This document shows positions 63,935 to 64,000 of a stretch of DNA of 64,000 bases, one piece after another. The notes under the pieces are model-generated. The model searched no databases. It had not been told where the DNA came from and saw only the letters and a program-made list of their open reading frames with translations. Made by a program: the position numbers and the translations under genes. The DNA comes from Takakia lepidozioides (lineage: Eukaryota; Streptophyta; Takakiopsida; Takakiales; Takakiaceae). The DNA is taken from positions 28,350,042 to 28,414,041 of the forward strand of contig CM060734.1 in assembly GCA_030704615.1 (NCBI GenBank). The letters are read 5' to 3'. Within the stretch, counting starts at the first letter, position 1. Each line of letters starts with the position of its first letter.

Positions 63935-64000
63935 GATGCTAGTATGGGGACAACCAGCATGTAGCCCAGTGGTAATGGGCACATACCACGTTGGATGTGG

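Noticed and set aside
1-64000. tRNA or rRNA genes
   Set aside because: I saw no cloverleaf-like stretch or rRNA core sequence by eye; a tRNA scan would be needed to exclude them fully.

Overview
This window is eukaryotic, mobile-element-rich DNA, and I see no ordinary host gene in it. Spliced genes with GT..AG introns, Ty3/gypsy elements, LINE fragments and Mutator-like (MULE-type) transposases with SWIM zinc fingers point to a land plant. A non-seed plant (bryophyte, lycophyte or fern) is my guess from the style of the transposase and ParB-like proteins; species cannot be told from the sequence alone. GC content and gene style argue against bacterial, plastid or mitochondrial DNA.

Layout. 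1-5877: a minus-strand Ty3/gypsy element (R1), cut by the window edge, with decayed pol, a gag deletion, a primer-binding site and an 861-bp LTR. 6231-7204: a LINE RNase H remnant and an LTR scrap. 7205-11306: a plus-strand copy of the same gypsy family (R2). 11307-13490: the 5' part of another minus-strand retroelement (R5). 13980-15468: an old, diverged transposase remnant. 15490-17096 (plus, R4) and 17097-20615 (minus, R3): two gypsy halves joined tail to tail, the second ending in a 918-bp LTR. 20616-20860: a LINE reverse-transcriptase scrap.

20862-63156 is the notable part: four related large DNA transposons, three with recognisable 9-bp target-site duplications (TSDs). Z (49048-63156, 14.1 kb, TSD GATATCTTG) is complete end to end. 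V (about 20862-47801) is an internally inverted relative of Z that lost its left end. X (28162-35128) is nested in the V ParB-like gene, and Y (36549-45638) is nested in a V gene of unknown function (D1). Ends read GGGGGCTGCTATTTCATG on one side and GAGGTTTRCTATTTCATG on the other, with CATGAGC-type subterminal repeats. The cargo is a SWIM/DDE-type transposase, a spliced gene with a ParB/sulfiredoxin-like domain (GNHR motif) and acidic tail, and in Z and V a divergent pair of genes (D1, D2) of an unrecognised family.

Between the genes lie long arrays of GC-centred palindromes. In V and Z they are built on GCGG-YR-CCGC every 53 bp, and in V they form a four-monomer higher-order repeat of 212-213 bp. 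In X and Y they are built on GGCGCC in units of about 95 bp with dimeric or trimeric higher-order structure. Single palindromes also sit inside introns of the ParB-like gene. A transposon that carries both a ParB-like protein and phased palindrome arrays suggests a parS-like or transposase-loading system. That link is inference. Most gene copies here carry stops, frameshifts or deletions, so this locus is largely a graveyard; the D genes D2 of V and D1 of Y have the best-preserved frames.
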